This document shows positions 43,340-56,026 of a stretch of DNA of 64,000 nt, piece by piece; within the stretch, counting starts at the first letter, position 1, and each line of letters opens with the position of its first letter. The DNA comes from Aphanomyces cochlioides (lineage: Eukaryota; Oomycota; Saprolegniomycetes; Saprolegniales; Verrucalvaceae): assembly GCA_019828595.1 (NCBI GenBank), contig JAHQRK010000009.1, forward strand, positions 1,426,001 to 1,490,000, read 5' to 3'. Made by a program: the position numbers and the translations under genes. The notes beneath the pieces were generated by a model. It did not search any database. It was not told where the DNA came from and was given only the letters and a program-made list of their open reading frames with translations.

Positions 43340-43888
43340 CTATTCAATCGATTGAATCTGAGGGATTCGACCGTACTGAGCCTTCGCCGCGCGCTCAAAC
43401 AGCGCTGCCTGTTCTTCTTTGAGCTGCTCTTCAGACTCCTGTTCACGTTTTGACTTGCCTTTTAATTTTCGCTTCGAACGCGGCTCTTTCTACAATAAAT
43501 ACACCAGTATAGAGGTTCGAGACGAGTTCAACCTTGTGCAGCATATCGTCGAGCTTTGAAATCCTCTGCTGAATATCGGGGAAGGAAGAGAGAGCTTTAA
43601 GAACATGGTCAGGCGTGATACGATACATCTCGCTCTTGGATTGTTTCTTAGCGATTGCGTCCGACTCGGACAAGAGAGTCCGCACGAATTCTGAACCTTC
43701 GTCAATGGTGACCTATAAGAGAAACTCTGTACCTTCAGTGCAAGCACTCACGACATCTACAACACCATGGGTAATTACAGCATCTTCTTTCGATATTTGT
43801 TTCCGCAGAAGATCTTCCAATGTCCCTGTTTGTCCTCTCAGAGACGATTGAGGACAGCGGACGCACCTTGTGGAACGCCACTTTTCAT
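43340..43888 (-). CDS. DR1: NC2-beta / DR1 histone-fold transcription repressor (4 exons, 144 aa)
   Basis: Exons on the minus strand: 43867-43888, 43752-43834, 43533-43712, 43340-43489. NC2-beta dimerises with NC2-alpha, binds TBP on promoters and blocks pre-initiation complex assembly. The histone fold is visible (LLRKQISKEDAVITHGVVDV, EGSEFVRTLLSESDAIAKKQ, YRITPDHVLKALSSF). A basic linker (KEPRSKRKLKGKSKREQE) and a Gln/Glu-rich helix with ALFERAAKAQ follow, as in the DR1 tail. The size suits the family (about 150-176 aa). The first exon has only 7 full codons. The downstream 69-bp gap to the SLY1 start includes ATCCGGAT at 43311-43318. Confidence 0.82.
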
Positions 43889-43974
43889 CGATGAAGCGAA
43901 TTTGAAAATGACATGAGAATGCGATTTGATTGGCTAAGATAATGAATTATGCAACTTGATTGGCTCTAATCCTC

Positions 43975-44298
43975 TCAAGAAAGTACTGACACATCCTGCA
44001 ATATTCGTGTGAAGCAATGCGATGTTCCTTTGACAAGATCCCCCGTTTGAAGACGCGATAGTTTCTCCTGGTTCTTCATAAAAAATGCAAGATTGTCAAA
44101 AGAGCTAAAGTATTTCACGATCAAAAGCAATGTTAGCTCTGTAAAGTTACTTGATTGCGTGTTGATCACTCTAGGTTGTAAAGCCACACCTTCTGGAATC
44201 GATAAGACACACCGACTGCCCAATGTTATATTGAAAGCCTCTCCGTGTTCATCGTACACAGTTTTTTGTGGCTTTACTGGCAGAGCAGAGCTGCCCAC
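43975..44298 (-). CDS. Hypothetical protein fragment, no clear start
   Basis: A 107-codon frame without an ATG at its beginning (a TAA stop lies just upstream in frame). It reads SALPVKPQKTVYDEHGEAFN, then LGSRCVLSIPEGVALQPRV, a hydrophobic stretch LTLLLIVKYFSSF, and ends VKGTSHCFTRILQDVSVLS. Composition is coding-like, and it sits between NC2-beta and the PNGase gene on the same strand. I do not recognise it. It may be the end of a small spliced gene or a relic. Confidence 0.3.
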   Translation of the reverse strand: MGSSALPVKPQKTVYDEHGEAFNITLGSRCVLSIPEGVALQPRVINTQSSNFTELTLLLIVKYFSSFDNLAFFMKNQEKLSRLQTGDLVKGTSHCFTRILQDVSVLS

Positions 44299-44409
44299 TG
44301 CCGTTTATCTGTGTCAACGACATATTAATGAAATGGTTACGAGATCATGGTTCGTCAGAGAGACTAGACAAGAGTTCGAATTAACGTTAGTATTGAGATG
44401 TCATCGAAG

Positions 44410-47400
44410 TTAAATGTGATTGCCAAGTTCCCACAGTGCACCGCGGATAACATGAACGGATGTTCCAGCTCGGAAAACAAGCAACGGATTGCCGCCTTCA
44501 ACCACTCGATCAAATCCACACGCTGCAAAGAGTGGCTCGACAGCTTCACCGAGAGGCGCAATGTTCTTTTCAAAGAAGTTGTTGGAGCACTTGATCGTGT
44601 GAAATTTGGTGTTGGTCGGCTCGTTCGCCACGTTCGTCAAATAGCGGACGACTATCAGGTGGTAAAATGAATGATAAAGCTTAAACATACCAGCTGAGAC
44701 TGCTTGAGCTACGATAGTCTTGCCGTGCGTGGTGACTGCCGACTCGAGCACCTTTCCAACAGGACCTTATCGAATTTTCATTACCGCCTTTTTGCAGTGG
44801 AGTTGAGTACCTTTGGGAGCTGGGCAGGTGAAGACGACTGGATGTTCCACATGATCACCTAGCGCAAAATGGAAGGCTCGAACCATGTGACCCTTTGGAA
44901 CTGCGATTTCAAACGGATCGCCGCCGTTGCCGCCAGCCGAAAGAGTTCGTCCAAAATTGGTTGTCAAAACTAGCTGATCCATCCACGCGCCACTCCGGCC
45001 ACGAACTTGGATAATGTACTCGCCGTCCAGAAGAGTTAACGAACGCTTGGTTGAGGATGTCGATACAGTCCACGAGCGACCAGGCACCGTGATTTTGGTT
45101 TCTCTGTTCTTGTATTCACATTGCAATCCATCGAAAAAATCGCCTTCCCACACTAACGAAAGCCTCAGAAGTCAGAATTACTCTACAAGAACTTACGATG
45201 AACAGCAGTGAGATCAAAGTCAGAGTCGACTGCCGCTTCTGCTTGCAAACACTCGATGGAGGGGTCAACTGCGCCGCTCGGGCCGCTCTTGACTAACTTT
45301 GGTGATGGGATGCTCGTTCGCACGAGTGTTTGAAGCAAGCTGGCGGTCAAAGCTTGAGTGGACCATGCCACATGGCTTACGATTGGGATGAGCGATGGTT
45401 GACAATTCAACTCAAAAGTTATATCTATGAAGGATGAAGATGTCAACTGTGTCGGGCTTCGAAAGCTTTCAATTCCATTGACGAAAACAACAATCCCAGC
45501 TGAAGTTGATGCGAGAGCCAAGTGGTACGTCGTGTCTGGCGCAAGCTGCGCTGTGGACGAGGGTGACCCAGACGACGACTGCAATCTATAGATCGAAAGA
45601 AAATACACTCAGTGGAAGTTTGGATGAGTCGTACTCGAGTTTTGGGCTGATAGACAAATACCATGATGAACCCTCTGCCGTCTGAAGATTGAGCAAGGAA
45701 GTTGGCGCATGGGATGCTTCTTTTTGGAGCGGATTCGCTGTCCAACGAATGAGCCACATCAACATCCAATTGGCACTGGATGGTGCAGAGCCCTTTAGCG
45801 ATGTTCCTGGCAGTAATTGAAGTCCTGTGGCAAACTGCTCGTGTCTGAGCTGAAGCGACTTTTGAAGTGGACAGCGATCGTTGCTGCCGTGATGGCCAAG
45901 TCCAGATGCATCGAGGACTAGGTCGCCAGAATGATCTTGGAGGGGCCAGTAGAATCCAAGGGGCAAAGACAATACATGGGATCGATATGATCCTATCCAA
46001 AGAGCTCTAAATACACGTCGTGGAGACAAACATACCCTCAGAAGGACATAGCAAAGATCGAAGTCCTTCAGCAGAGGCGCTCTGCAATGAAGCGATGGCT
46101 TCAAGAGACCGTACTGAGTGCGCTGTGGGGTCAAAGCCTTGATCACTGTAACCATGGAATGAAAAGTAAAGTGGCGTACCTGGCTTGGTATCGTGGGCGT
46201 GCAGGCAAAATGGATTCACACATGACGCATTCGTACAACCACGGAGCATGCCAATAAGCAATCTATTCTCCTCATGAGACGCCCAAAGTCTATCAGGTGT
46301 TACGGTACTTTTGACATTGTTCTTTCGCATCAAGCTTGGTGGGAACAAATGAAACTGGGCCACTTTCTTGTGCCACTTGCGATCCAGATTCATCGCGAGA
46401 ATCACGCCACTCTTGCGAACCTGAAATACGGCCAACAGTTTCGTGAGCTTTAACGGTCTTGACTGCTGCAAGCTCCCGCTCTTCTCTGATTGCTCGTGCG
46501 CGCAGCACCTACTGCCCATGAGAAACACTTGATGCAAATAGAGCACCTCTTGACGAGCTGGCGAATGAACTTTTGTCATGTTGATCTCACGAATTGTTCG
46601 TTGAAGCCAATCTTCCCGAGCTAACGTTCGTCGATCTAGCAAGCTGTCAAAATCTCGTGTGTATCGCCTATGAAATAGAACCAAAGTCACAACAACAAGC
46701 AGGATCAATTGGTACCTGGCGACATCGACGAGTTCTTCGCATGAAGTGGCAAAAATGTAAGTAAGTTTCTTGCCCCAGCCCACTTCATAAGTTAAGGGGC
46801 AGTCCATTTGATCTTCGCATGGATCACAATGGAGCCACCGCTGCATACAAATTTGTGAAGGAATCCAACCAGAATAACATTACCTCATGATGGGGACTAT
46901 ACACTTCAGTCCAAACGTGATCCGTGAAGTCATGGACGTAGCGCGCTTCGTAACCCAAAGCTCGGCAACACAAGGTAAAGCAGTTGGCCCATTCACCACA
47001 TCTTCCTGTTCTTGTTTCAAGCAACTTGGTCGGGTCGTTGTATCTAAGCACGAACATTCAGAGGCAATGAATTGAAGTCTCTTTACCTTGGAAATCGAGT
47101 CAATGCGCGACATTGTACACATTGGTAAACTTCCACACGACCGGCACCACCTGCGACCTACACACAAGCTCAGGGTCTATTTTGAAGCTCCCACTACCTC
47201 TTCTGGTGTCGACGGTCCTTCTTGCCGAAAACCTTTTGTCGCTTGGCCACATACACGACATGCTGGCGAGTTCATCCATGAAAAGAATTCATGTTTGAAC
47301 CATCGGATCAATTGGCGAAGTACTTCATCCTGCAATTCCATGTCCTTGTTATTTCAAAAATGCTGCATATCTACCTCGAATGTGGGTTGTGGAGTCGGAT

Positions 47401-48749
47401 TGCTTCGTGCCCGCTCGTGTAACATTGTGAGGGGAATAGTTGCCAAAGCTTTTTCCTGGTAGTCCTTGCGTTCATATTTCATAGTGTTTTGCAGCTGACC
47501 AGTAAGCAATTCCTTCAGTCGAGGCTCCTCGATCTGAAAGTGTTTGATCGCAGCCTCATGCCAAACTCGTCGTTGGGTTGCATCCAAATGTTGAGCCGCC
47601 GTGACTTGGGCGCTTGAGAGTTGCAACCAGCTAGTTTTGCGATTGTCATGGCGTATCCGTGGCTCAAACAAGCACATTCCATGCTGCCTAAAACCAGCGA
47701 CAATAGAACAGCGAGATTTGATTGTCCCTTACCCACACACAAAACCACCGAGAGGGTTCAGCGTGTAAGAGAGGAATAAAGGTGTAGCACCAACATTGCC
47801 AGCATTCAAGTCGAGTGGGGATTGGACTGCGCCTTCAATAGATTCCGACGAAACATTGAGCGCTTGAATTGCCAAGCCACTCAAATTCCGAAAGTCAGTA
47901 GCTGGAACGCGGCTGTAGCAAATGAAAACACCAGTGGTGCTCTTGGTACCAATGTTGCAATTAACAGGGAGCGTCGTGTATCCTTTAAGCAGGGGCAACG
48001 TGTCGGGATCAGACGTATGGACGACCTTGATGTGAGCAATTGGGCGGCTTGGTCCACCTATGCTTTACTCCACTCAATAATTCTCGATGAATGTGTACCA
48101 GTCTTGTAACATAGAAAGACAAATGGACCAGAAGCCGAATAGTTCAAATCCACATTCAGTTTAGTGTAGCCAACGGGTGGCGAGACATCAGCAGCGCCAA
48201 CGATAACTTCCAAATCACAAATGAACTGGTTTTGAACACGCTGTCGCACTTCGACATTATTCTCAACAGGTTGCACAAGGACTCCTACATTATCGTCGAG
48301 AATAAATAAATGCGATGAAACTAACCTTGCGAGCAGCACGTAGTTGCACAAGAGTGACACACGGGAATTCCATTCGCAGTGTACGCTGGCTGTACAAGAG
48401 GAACTTGCGAAGCAACTAGTCGCGTGCAACTCGTTTGCCAATCTGAGTCCATGAATGGATTGAATGTTCCTGCCTCAGGTGGTAATGATCGAAGGAGCAA
48501 TAGCCATGGTGTCGAGGCTGCAAAAGTTGCAAATGTCTCGTCAGGATCTACTCTTCTTCCCGACGATGTCAACAGAAGTTGCTCTTCGACATCTACGCCG
48601 AGCAGAGAGAACAATTGAAACGCCAAGACGGCGGTAGGCTCTTCAACGTCAACCTCTACTTCATATCTACGTGAAATAGGTCAACAATAAGCTCGTGATA
48701 TCCATGGACGGTACTCTCGGCCTTCATGCACAACAGTGATGCTTTCCAT
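44410..48749 (-). CDS. PNG1: Cytosolic peptide:N-glycanase with extra UBL, beta-prism, zinc, LamG, jacalin-like and PUB parts (18 exons, 1208 aa)
   Basis: Exons on the minus strand: 48715-48749, 48326-48666, 48099-48284, 47733-48057, 47375-47687, 47198-47344, 47087-47157, 46884-47043, 46716-46840, 46547-46667, 46309-46508, 46180-46262, 46036-46137, 45635-46004, 45197-45585, 44811-45152, 44691-44765, 44410-44651. PNGase strips N-glycans from misfolded ER proteins. Order: ubiquitin-like N-terminus (1-75); three MABP-like segments (126-300); CxxC pairs ACRVCG and QCVQCR; catalytic core with Cys of [10 protein letters not shown], His of [11 protein letters not shown], Asp of [23 protein letters not shown]-like zinc motif [12 protein letters not shown] (~690); LamG-like domain (745-960); jacalin-like lectin (990-1100, [15 protein letters not shown]); PUB domain (1128-1208). 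The catalytic triad is intact and all joins are in phase. Confidence 0.87.
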
Positions 48750-49059
48750 TTTGACAAACGAAAAATGTCAATTGATTTTAAAAAGATCACTCATCAAAAT
48801 TATGCATGCTCTTTTTAATGTATTTTAAATATCGCTGGAAAGATTACAAGGTCATTTGAAATATTTCAAATTATTTTAAAAATAATTGGACATTTCAAAT
48901 ATAATTTAAAATAATATATATATCTAGTCAAACAGTCTTTCTCTAAGTATTGTTCAGGAATCATTTTAAATTAGTTTTTTAAATGATGAGTATGTGAAAT
49001 CAGCATATCTTTTTATTTTGCTGAAAGGGCGCGCATCTCCTCCCGATGGACTTTCTGCG
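48750..49059. promoter_or_regulatory. Divergent AT-rich promoter gap with ATTTTAAA motifs
   Basis: The 310 bp between the PNGase and LRR/IQ start codons contain about six TTTTAAA-type cores (GATTTTAAAAAG, TATTTTAAATAT, TTATTTTAAAAAT and others) and a short ATATATATAT run. The same motif type is dense at 61150-61640. Confidence 0.4.
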
Positions 49060-52000
49060 ATGAAGACGTCAGCATCGACTCCATACAGCCCAACCAAGGA
49101 CCGAGAGGCATCAAAGATAAATCGAAAGCGCAGCTTTCGAGTACTTGAAGAGTCGTCAAACCATTATCGGACCCGCGCTTACTTGATTCCACTTGCTATT
49201 GCACCAAATCCAACCCCAGAGCTTCTCCAATCATCAGTTCCTCCCAAGCACTTACTGATGCTACAGCCTCCTCGAATGCCACCAAAAGCACCACACAGGA
49301 AGCCCCAGCTAAAGACTCTCCCCGCAATAGAGCCGAACCATTTGAGCAACAATGTTACGTCGAGCGAAATGTCTGTAAACGTTCCTACCACAACTCCCTT
49401 GCGCTCATCCCCTCACATTGACGAGGCTCCGACTATCTCCCTCGATCACTTCTACACGTCAGAATTCCACACGACACTATGCACCAAAGTCAACTTAGCA
49501 GGTTGGGTCATCCATGATTCAGATCTTGTGCACTTGGCGAGACTGCATGAGAAGAGCCCTCCAACACAACAACTCCAGCATCTCTTCTTGAATGAGTGCA
49601 CGAATTTCTCTGACGACGGGCTGAAAATGCTCGGTACGATCACCTCGCTGCGGACTCTTCACTGCAAACTATGTATTCAATTGAATGGGACTGGGCTGTT
49701 TCCACTCGCCCCTCTCATTGTTGATTTTGACGCAACAGGATGTCCTTGGATTCAAGACACTGTCTTTGCGTTTATCGTACGCTTATTTGTTCGACTGCAA
49801 TCTCTATGCGTCGCTCAATGCGTTGATTTGACCAACCAAGGCCTTTTTGCGCTTGCCGATCGCTCCCATCTCAGTGCACCTCTCATCAAGCTCGACATAA
49901 GCGGTTGTGTACGAACCACTGACACAGGTTTACTGGTTGTATTGACCCACTGCCCAAAGCTGGAGCTTCTTCGTGCGACACATCTGCCCCAAGTGGAAGG
50001 ACTTACTCTTTACGCTTGCCTCCCTCAGCAGCGACTGCTCCCCTCAGTTTTGACTCACATCGACTTGAGCAACACCAAATCCCTCCACTTTTCAGCAATA
50101 CCAACCCTTGCTAAAGGCTGTGGAAGGCGATTGACCCATCTGAATCTAGCGCATGCAAATGCAGTCTCAGATGACAGCCTTATAGCTCTTGGACGGTGTT
50201 GCCCGCATCTACTCTCGCTCACATTGACTGGCTGCAATGCCATTACTGACTACGGGATCATTCGCCTTGTTGAGAATGTGCCAGTGTCAAATGAAAACGA
50301 CGTTGAATTTGACGTGTCGAACTCAACACGATGCATTCGTCTACGATCTCTTGACCTCTCTGGATGCTTCCGCGTTACAACTGATGCCATTGTGGCAATT
50401 GCAACTCACTGCATAGACCTTATCCATCTCATGATCCATGGACTTCAACGCGTCGAACCCGCTGGTCATCACTTACTCAGCACTCGTTGCCGCCATCTCA
50501 CTGACATTGGCTGTGGTGGCCTTCTTATTCAATCTGGTGCTGAAAACTTTTTTGCTGCTCCGAAATTACTCCCAAAGAGTCTCTCCGCACTGTTTGTCGA
50601 TTCCACAGCCACAGCAATTCACCTGAACAAATGCGCATGCGACTCGAATGATTTGGTCGATGCACTTCGAGCAACCTCCCGCCCATTCCGCGACCTACAA
50701 CTCGGATCACTTGCAAACGATGCTGTTTGTGAAGCTCTTTGTAATAGCTCGGCCTCTCTCAGTGTGCTAAACCTCTCTCGAAGTCGACACTTTACCACTG
50801 CCTCTCTCCAAATGGTCATTAGAGCTGCTCCAATGCTCGTCTCCCTGGACGTGCAGCACTGTGACCAGCTGTCAAATGCATTTGTCGTCGATATCACCAA
50901 ATACTGCCGCCGCCTCGAGAACTTGAATGTTGCTGGGAACGTCCTTATTTCCGATGCTGGACTTGAGTGTCTTTTGCCGTCGACTGCATGCCCCCAGCTA
51001 CGAAGTTTGCAAGTCAAGGGATGTCCACTCGTGTCAAAAGCACACCTCAATGCCATTGCTGCCACTCATCCTCTCTGCAGAGTTTGCGCTTCAGGTCTTG
51101 AGCCAAAGCCATACGAGACTGGAATCTTCCTACAACGGAAACGGCGAGTCCATCAAGCCGCCTGCCAAGTTGTGGCATTGATGCGGCAATCTCTCCAACG
51201 GTACCGCGAAAAGGAGCTAAAAAGGCGGTTGATGTGGACTCGATTGCGTTTTCGCCATCAATGCGCAGGGAGAATTCAGCGACTTATTCGAGAAGTACAA
51301 AGCAAAAAACGAGAAATCGAGCGACAGATAGCTCTCGCCAAAGAGCTCGCTGAGCGGCAGGAGCAAGCTGCACACACAATCCAACGCTACATGCGTGTGT
51401 ACATGTTCCTCCTTTCAATTCATCGCCAAGTGGCTGCGAAGCGAGCAGCAGATGCCTTCGATGCCGCAGTTCGTCAACGAAACAAAGAAAATGTTGCCGC
51501 TCGAGTCATTCAAGCAACTTATCGCTACTTCTGTGGACGTATCGTAACTTTGACGTGGCAGAAACTGCAGAGAGACTATATTGCCTGCCGGAATTTTCGA
51601 GCTCTGCAAATTCAGCGACTACTTCGAGGTCGACGAGGTCGTGCTCAAGCCAAAGCCCTGCTGGAATCGGAGCAAAAGATTTTGGTTGCGTATATCATCG
51701 ACGAGGAATCGAAAATGACAGCCAGTCTGACGTTCACACGACTCGTGAGAGGCTTTCTGGGTCGTCGGCAAGCTGCCAAAAGACTCATCATCGTTCAAGA
51801 AATTGCAAAAAGGCGTCAAAGAGCTGCTTCCGTGATTCAGACGGCCTTCCGAGCGTACTTTGCAAGTGTAGCGCTGCGACGCCTCTTGAACTCAAATGCA
51901 ACGTGTCTTCAAAGCTGGACTCGAGGGTGGATCGGTCGACGCCACGCAAAAAGTTATGTTCTCGAAATGCTTTATGCATCCCCAGTTTTGCTCTGCCTCC

Positions 52001-53578
52001 TAGCTCCTCGCAGCATCTTTCATTTGCCGTTGGCTGAGCTATGGCAAACCCAACGAAATGCGGCGACGGTATTAGCTTTGAGTTTTCAACGCATGTGGCG
52101 TGGATATCTTGGCCGAGTGAAAGCTGCGATGCACCTCGGTCGCTTACGACATCTGCAGTACAATCAAGACGTAGCTGCTCGTCGACTTCAGCGCTTCTTT
52201 GCCCACATCAGGTTTGTCTTGATCTCTTCTTCTGGCTTATCTTTTTTCAAGGACGAAGAAGCGTCTTGACCGAGTGCGCGCAATGATAGTGCGACGCAAT
52301 GCATGCGCGACAAAGATCCAAGCAACTTGGCGCATGTGGCTCGGCAAAGTCAAAGCTTATGCGGTATATTTGGGCCGACAACGTCGCACCAAGCACGAAG
52401 TCGTCCGGGCCATGTACTATCAATCAGTTGTTCATAAAACGACGGCATGGACCCACTGGAGACTCGTCCAGGAAGGAGCAATCCAAATCCTCGTGGCATT
52501 TTACCGTGGCTCGCTTCGCTCGAGGGGATGGCTTGCGCCGTCTGTAATACGACATCGTTACCAACGAGCTGCTCATATTCAAGCATGGATTCGAGGATAC
52601 TTGACGCGACGGGCAGTGCAGCAGTATGCAGATCGTATGCACGCGGCAGCGCGTGTAGTTCAGCGTGGGTGGCATCGCAAAGTAGAATGGTCCAAGTGGC
52701 GCGCGACAGTTGAAGGTCTACGTGAAAAGCGTCGGTTGGAGGTCGAGGAAGATCGGGCGAGTGGAATTGCAAAAATGCGCATGAATCAGTACGCAAATGA
52801 AATGCTCGAGCGTCAAAGCCGAAGCGTTGTCGTGCTCCAGCGCACATACCGCATGTGGAAACGACGTCAAATTTTCAAGAAAGTCAACGACGCACGTGTG
52901 GCAAAGTGGAAGGCAGAGGGTGGAGCGAAACTCTCTGCACACATGGACAAGTCGTGCACTCACGAGGTTTTTCGAGCTCAAGCATGGATGGATACCATGG
53001 CCAAGACAACAAAACAGTCGCAGGAGCTCTATCTCGACGAGGAGAAACCCATTGGATACGACGATATTGTTGCCAAGACAACCGAGCTCCAACCACTCAA
53101 TTTGGACGAAGAGGTTGACTTGCTTGAGAAAGAGCTACGCGATCTCACTGCAGCATGCCACACAGAATACGCAACGTACGAAGCACTTGCAGCCGAAGAG
53201 ACTGAAATCATTGCCCACGTTGCCTATTTTGAGCGTGTGCGCGTATCCCCCAAGCTCAAGCTGGAGCGAGAACGAGCTCTGGAAGCCCTTGCTCCATTCG
53301 CGACACAGGGAAAGCGTCTCATTCTTGAGACCACTCACTTGGCGAACGAAAACCAGCGACTGAAATTTGAAATTATCCGTCTGGATAAAATGCGCCGAGC
53401 ATTTTATCAGCATGCATCTGACCGCCTCAGCTTTGATCCTCTGCTTTATGAGCTTGACATTGATCGCATGGTAACAGCATTGGAACCTCAATGGCAACCC
53501 AATTCTATGCACCTCCAAGACGCCGTCACAAATGCAGTCCAAGACGTGATGTCCAATGCCATGCAAGACGATACGTAA
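49060..53578 (+). CDS. Leucine-rich repeat (AMN1/F-box-type) plus IQ-array protein (2 exons, 1492 aa)
   Basis: Exons 49060-52211 and 52252-53578. Residues ~1-110 are Pro/Ser-rich. Residues ~140-690 form Cys-type LRRs as in AMN1 or F-box LRR proteins (LIKLDISGCVRTTDTGLLV, LLSLTLTGCNAITDYGIIRL, RLENLNVAGNVLISDAGLEC); no F-box is visible. From ~700 to ~1270 there are at least ten IQ-like motifs (HTIQRYMRVYMF, ARVIQATYRYFCGR, ALQIQRLLRGRRGR, SVIQTAFRAYF, TKIQATWRMWLGK, VVLQRTYRMWKRR) in long basic helices. The end is a coiled coil. IQ motifs usually hold calmodulin-like chains. A ciliary or cytoskeletal scaffold is inferred from comparable LRR-IQ proteins. Its stop is 21 bp from the convergent kinesin stop. 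Confidence 0.87.
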
Positions 53579-53599
53579 GAATATCTTCACTTCGAGGAT

Positions 53600-55744
53600 T
53601 TATTTTTTCAATCTGCTCACGTTCTGCTTGGCTTTTCCCAACTCGACGCTGTTGGTGCGCTCACCAAACGCGAGTGAACACTTGGATTCGAGTGCACATT
53701 TGGTCGCCGGATTTACGCACACAAACAAAAGCGTCTTGGCGTGACCACCTGATTCAACGTCAGCAAATTTGATTGAGTGCAAGAAATACCAATGGCATCC
53801 TGAAGCAACATGGTGAGCTTGCTATCGCGGTATGAAATGTATTCTTGCTTGTTTTTGAGCTGAAGAAGGACATGGCGCAGTGCGAGAAGTGACTTGTTGA
53901 TGTGTGTCGCTTCACTCCGCCGCTCGCCTTCCTATCTCCAAGGATGATCAAATCAATGAGAGGAGATTAGTACAGAGTTTGACGTGCCAAGACGCTCAGA
54001 GCCGGCCAAATCAACCAAATTGATCTTGGATTCCATGACAAGTGCGCCGTCAGTTCTCCGGACTTTTAAAGAAGTGATGCTGGGCACAACATTAGTCTTG
54101 AAAAAGCAATTGGTCTCAAATCATACCAGTGCGATCGGCTACTCGCGTCGTTCAAATCGTTGGCAGCAACAGATCGATGGCGCAGTGCTTTCTCCATGAC
54201 AAGGACGCACTCGTCCACTTTGGAAACAGCGACCTACAGTGTTATAAGCAAGATAGCACAGTCGCTGATCTATACCCATGTTCGATTGGGAACACTGACA
54301 CCGCTCTTCTTGTCCATTCGCACGTCGAGTGGCGTGGGTGACGGCTGTACGAGATCCACGAGCTTCTCGTTGTAAATCTCAACACAAGAAATGTGGACTT
54401 CGACTCTACATAGCTTTCATGAGGCCGATCCTATCGAATGATATGCGCACTCGGATTGATTGTTGTCGCCATGAAGTTGGTTGAAAACATCGCGAAACAC
54501 ACGCGTACAGAGTCCCCTAGACGAAGACGCATCATATTCGACATGATCCAATGCCACCAACTGATTTGCGTCACTGTGGAGGCTTCCCATCATCGTATGC
54601 GTCTTCCCTGAGCCAGTCTACACTCATCAAATCAGCAAGTCTATCAGTAGACACGTCGTACTTGGCCATACGCGAGAATGCACACGTTGTAGCCATCCAT
54701 GGCTGATGTGATTAACGGCTGGACTTCGACATAGACATCATCTACAAGGCATAACGTCAGATAAGATGGAGTTGGCAAGACAAACGTTGGGTCGACGCTT
54801 GATCGAATATCTTATCGACAATGAACGCACTCTCCACGCTGCTGTCTTGGATTGTTAGCCGCGTGTCTGATTCGACGCGAACGGCACTTTGTGTTCGTCC
54901 GACTGGTCGAAGACGGCAAAATACTCGAATGTTTCCTGCTTGCAAATGAAACAAACTTGGCAATCAACTTCGAACCTCGGAGTTCCTGAATGGTATTATG
55001 AAGCAATTTGCGTTCGGCCATCAGCGCGTTGCACTTGGCTTCGAGCGCTGTAATCTCTTGTTCATGGTGGCGTGACTTCATCGCACGGGCTTGGGACTGC
55101 TGCTGAGCGCGCCAAGACATGGTCAATTGACCAAGACTTGCTTGGAGAGCTTGCATTTCAGTCATGAAAGTCGTTTTGAGCTCGTGGTTTTCAACTCGAA
55201 GGTGACAAGCTTGTTCGGCGAGCAGTTCAGCCTGTTCTGAGATGTTGTCCGGAAGTCCGCTGGGTTGGATCACGCGATGGCCGTTCATGTGCGTGGAAGT
55301 CATCATATCACTCAATTGTTGCTCGAGTTGCTGTTTTTCAAACTGGACGGTGGCATGTTCTTCGAGCGCCCATGTCAAGTGTTCTTGGGTCCGTTTGTGA
55401 TGTAAATTGGCTTTAATGAGTGCCTGTGTGAGAGTATGCACGCGTGTTTGCAAGAAGGATTGTTGCTCCAGGATTGGCACTGCTGCCGTTTTGGTTTGGA
55501 GTGGCGAGACGCGTGGTACTTGTGGCATACGCCTGCGTTGCTGGCGAAAGTACTCTGGAGTCTCTGGATATTCCTCCGCATCAATGGCAGCTTTGACTTG
55601 GTTCATGTCGAGCAGTTTTTCGCGATCGAGCATCAGTTTCTTTTTGGGTTGCCGACGCTGAGGACTCACATAACTGGACGACGACAGCGACATCGACAGG
55701 GATCTGTCGCGCTTCTTATCATCGTTGGATGATATTCGATGCAT
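53600..55744 (-). CDS. Kinesin-14 type C-terminal motor (9 exons, 599 aa)
   Basis: Exons on the minus strand: 54976-55744, 54786-54935, 54662-54741, 54451-54617, 54276-54405, 54127-54233, 53974-54079, 53790-53931, 53600-53748. The N-terminal ~255 residues are Ser-rich, then coiled coil. The neck-motor junction ELRGNIRVFCRLRP is the mark of minus-end-directed C-terminal kinesins. The motor is complete: P-loop AYGQTGSGKTHTMMG, switch I NDLNDASSRSH, switch II LVDLAGSERLG, HINKSLLAL and SKLTMLLQDAIGG. It ends about 10 residues after FGERTNSVELGKAKQNV. The stalk is short for the family. The product should walk to microtubule minus ends, typically in spindle or flagellar roles. Confidence 0.92.
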
Positions 55745-56026
55745 CGCTGCGTGGAAGTCGCGCAGATCTGGTCGGCTCGTCCAAGCGCGCTAGTCTGATG
55801 GACTTGTCCTTGGACTCGCTCGATTGGATTTCTTTATCCGGATAATCGAGGTGCATATTTTTCGGTGTTTCCAAATACATACAAACTCAAGTAAAATAAA
55901 GTTCCCAGACGAACTGTTTGAATTTTGAATGGGTCATCCGGATAATTGACCAATTTGCTCATGGAACATGCAAATCCAGCAACGGATGGCAAATCGAGGC
56001 TCGTTTGGTCATGACAGCAAAGCTAG

